Program-made: the position numbers and the translations under genes
The notes under the pieces: model-generated
The model's database searches: none
What the model was told of the DNA's origin: nothing
What the model saw: only the letters and a program-made list of their open reading frames with translations
Part shown: piece by piece, positions 4,665 through 6,298 of the stretch
Position numbering within the stretch: the first letter of the stretch is position 1
Layout: every line of letters begins with the position of its first letter
NCBI GenBank assembly: GCA_023442085.1
Contig: JAEZMT010000441.1
Span: 1-6,298 of the forward strand
Length of the DNA: 6,298 nt
From: Pseudomonadota bacterium
Lineage (GTDB): Bacteria; Pseudomonadota; Alphaproteobacteria; Rhizobiales; Xanthobacteraceae
Direction of reading: 5' to 3'

Positions 4665-6298
4665 ATGATTCCGAGCGGCATCGATCCGTCCAAGGTCACG
4701 CGCATCCTCTTCCAGGACTTTTCGCCCTGGATGCTCGCGATCTTCTATGTCTATGCCATCGGCTGCATGGCGGCGTTCGCCTGGGGCGTCTACGCCCAGA
4801 TTCACAAGTATCGCGCCGGACGCCAGGGTGCGCGCCTCGCCTGGGGCGACATCGGCCGCAGGCTCCTCGATACCGCGAAGACCATCGCCTCCCATCGCAC
4901 GCTGCGCCGACGCGACACCGCGGCGGGCCGGCTCCATGCCTTCATTTTCTATGGATTCGCGCTGCTGTTCATCGGCACCGCCACCATCACCCTGCAGGAA
5001 GACATCCTAGGCCCGCTCATCGGCCTTCAGTTCTGGCACGGCCACTTCTATCTGCTGTTCAAGCTCACGATGACGCTGGCCGGCACCGGCTTCATCTGCG
5101 GCCTCCTCTACATGATGTGGCGACGCGGCTGGCTGAAACCGCCGAAGCTCGATTATGCGCGGCCCGACCGCACGCCGCAGGATGCGGACTTCTCCTGCGA
5201 GCGCTACCGCATCGAGGACTGGGCGTTTCTCTGGACCCTGCTGCTCATCGGCATCACCGGTTTCCTGCTCTCCGGCGCCCGCATGGTGTGGCTCCAGAAC
5301 GATCCGGCTGTGTGGGACACGCGCTGGTGGGCGCCGGTGGGCGCCGCCATTGCCGCCGGGCTGAAGGCGGTGGGCTTCACGAGTGCTGGCGCGGGCGCCC
5401 TGCGCTTGGGGCTGTGGTGGCTGCACGGCGTGCTGGCGCTCACCTTCATCGCGCTCATTCCCTACACCAAGGCGAAGCACATCTTCACCGCCGCCGCTTC
5501 CTGGCTGCTGCGCAATCCCGACGCCATCCGCCATTTGCCGCTGGGCGATCTCGACGCCGACCGCATCGGCTATCGCGAGTTGGGCGATGTCGCGAGCCGC
5601 TATTTGGTTCAGGCAGATGCCTGCACCAAATGCGGCCGCTGCCACGAGGCCTGCCCGGCCCGGGCTGCCGGCTATCCGCTCTCCCCGCGCGACGTGGTTC
5701 TGACACTGCGCGAGCAGGCCAACACCCATCTCGGCGAGGTGGTGCCGAACCCCCGCGCCGCCGGCTGCGCCACGCCGCTCATCGGCCTCGCTACCGGCGA
5801 ATACCGGCCGGAGACCCTGTGGTCCTGCCGCCAGTGCGGCGCCTGCACGGACATCTGCCCGGTCGGCGTGGAGCACGTGCCGCTCATCAACATGCTCCGC
5901 CGCACTTTGGTGGATGAAGGCGAGATGGACCCGGCGCTCCAGCGCACCCTCGGGGCGGTGAACAAGACCGGCAACTGCTTTAACGAAAGCCGCCGCAAAC
6001 GTCCCAACTGGACCAAGGACCTGCCGTTCAAGATCAAGGACGCGCGCAAGGAGCCGGTGGATGTGCTCTGGTTCGTCGGCGACTATGCGAGCTTCGACCC
6101 GCGCAACCAGAAGGTCAGCCGCGCCTTCGCCCGCATCCTCCATTCCGCGGGCATCGACTTCGGCATCCTCTACGAGGGCGAGACAACGGCCGGAAACGAC
6201 GTGCGCCGCGTGGGCGAGGAAGGCCTGTTCCAGCAGCTCGCCGAAGGCAACATCTCGACGCTCGGCGATTGCAGCTTCAACCGCATCGTCACCACCGA
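4665..6298 (+). CDS. Membrane iron-sulfur oxidoreductase, NarI-like + 2[4Fe-4S] + CCG domain (partial, 3' end outside window)
   Basis: The frame is open from ATG 4665 to the right edge (544 codons plus two bases). GAAGAG (4656-4661) and AGAGGG (4649-4654) are possible ribosome binding sites. Residues 1 to about 275 resemble the NarI cytochrome b domain, with five likely membrane helices (about 22-45, 92-112, 126-150, 186-207, 250-268). H91, H125, H127, H254 and H272 are candidate haem ligands. Two 4Fe-4S motifs follow: C320-x2-C323-x2-C326-x3-C330-Pro and C388-x2-C391-x2-C394-x3-C398-Pro. From about 465 a CCG (HdrB-like) domain begins with VLWFVGD (467-473). The architecture matches the DUF224/EtfD group, proposed to move electrons from reduced ETF to quinone, and relates to DgcB-type proteins of methylated-amine catabolism. 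Placement after an ETF-dependent dehydrogenase supports that role, but substrate and quinone are inferred. Usual CCG cysteines appear replaced (D473, T508). Confidence 0.85.
   Translation, partial: MIPSGIDPSKVTRILFQDFSPWMLAIFYVYAIGCMAAFAWGVYAQIHKYRAGRQGARLAWGDIGRRLLDTAKTIASHRTLRRRDTAAGRLHAFIFYGFALLFIGTATITLQEDILGPLIGLQFWHGHFYLLFKLTMTLAGTGFICGLLYMMWRRGWLKPPKLDYARPDRTPQDADFSCERYRIEDWAFLWTLLLIGITGFLLSGARMVWLQNDPAVWDTRWWAPVGAAIAAGLKAVGFTSAGAGALRLGLWWLHGVLALTFIALIPYTKAKHIFTAAASWLLRNPDAIRHLPLGDLDADRIGYRELGDVASRYLVQADACTKCGRCHEACPARAAGYPLSPRDVVLTLREQANTHLGEVVPNPRAAGCATPLIGLATGEYRPETLWSCRQCGACTDICPVGVEHVPLINMLRRTLVDEGEMDPALQRTLGAVNKTGNCFNESRRKRPNWTKDLPFKIKDARKEPVDVLWFVGDYASFDPRNQKVSRAFARILHSAGIDFGILYEGETTAGNDVRRVGEEGLFQQLAEGNISTLGDCSFNRIVTT

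Noticed and set aside
4313..5917. 534-codon + strand frame overlapping the end of the dehydrogenase and the membrane protein
   Set aside because: The product is Arg/Pro/His-rich out-of-frame reading of two genes whose domains and motifs are clear in their own frames.

Overview
The window reads as chromosomal DNA of a GC-rich Alphaproteobacterium. High G+C, strong G/C third-position bias and the gene families suggest Hyphomicrobiales, perhaps a Xanthobacteraceae-like methylotroph. The taxonomic guess is inference from gene content; no rRNA is present. All supported genes lie on the + strand.

Left part (1-1979): the last 38 codons of a small membrane protein resembling bacterial two-TM ion channels. 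Next is a 460-aa signalling protein joining an N-terminal cyclic-nucleotide-binding (Crp-type) domain to a C-terminal SpoIIE/RsbU-type PP2C phosphatase. Seventy bases later comes a 106-aa acidic helical protein of unknown function. No anti-sigma kinase or STAS antagonist is visible beside the phosphatase.

Middle (1980-2315): a 336-base intergenic region upstream of the catabolic gene. It holds a perfect 8+4+8 palindrome, a long imperfect inverted repeat predicted to fold the mRNA leader into an extended stem with a capping hairpin, a second short stem, and a possible 32-codon upstream reading frame that stops one base before the next start codon. This is the least ordinary stretch of the window.

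Right part (2316-6298): a 735-aa trimethylamine dehydrogenase. Its flavin-linking Cys, 4Fe-4S Cys ligands, aromatic substrate pocket and ETF-docking Tyr all match the Methylophilus enzyme. After a 141-base gap with a 10-bp GC hairpin comes the first 544 codons of a membrane iron-sulfur oxidoreductase. It has a NarI-like five-helix haem domain, two 4Fe-4S motifs and the start of a CCG domain with degenerate cysteines, and it runs off the right edge.

Working model: trimethylamine is demethylated to dimethylamine plus formaldehyde by the dehydrogenase. Electrons pass through its 4Fe-4S cluster to electron-transfer flavoprotein, and the membrane Fe-S protein then feeds them to quinone. The etfAB genes are not in the window. 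The enzyme assignment is firm; the role of the membrane protein as the ETF:quinone link is inference from architecture and adjacency.
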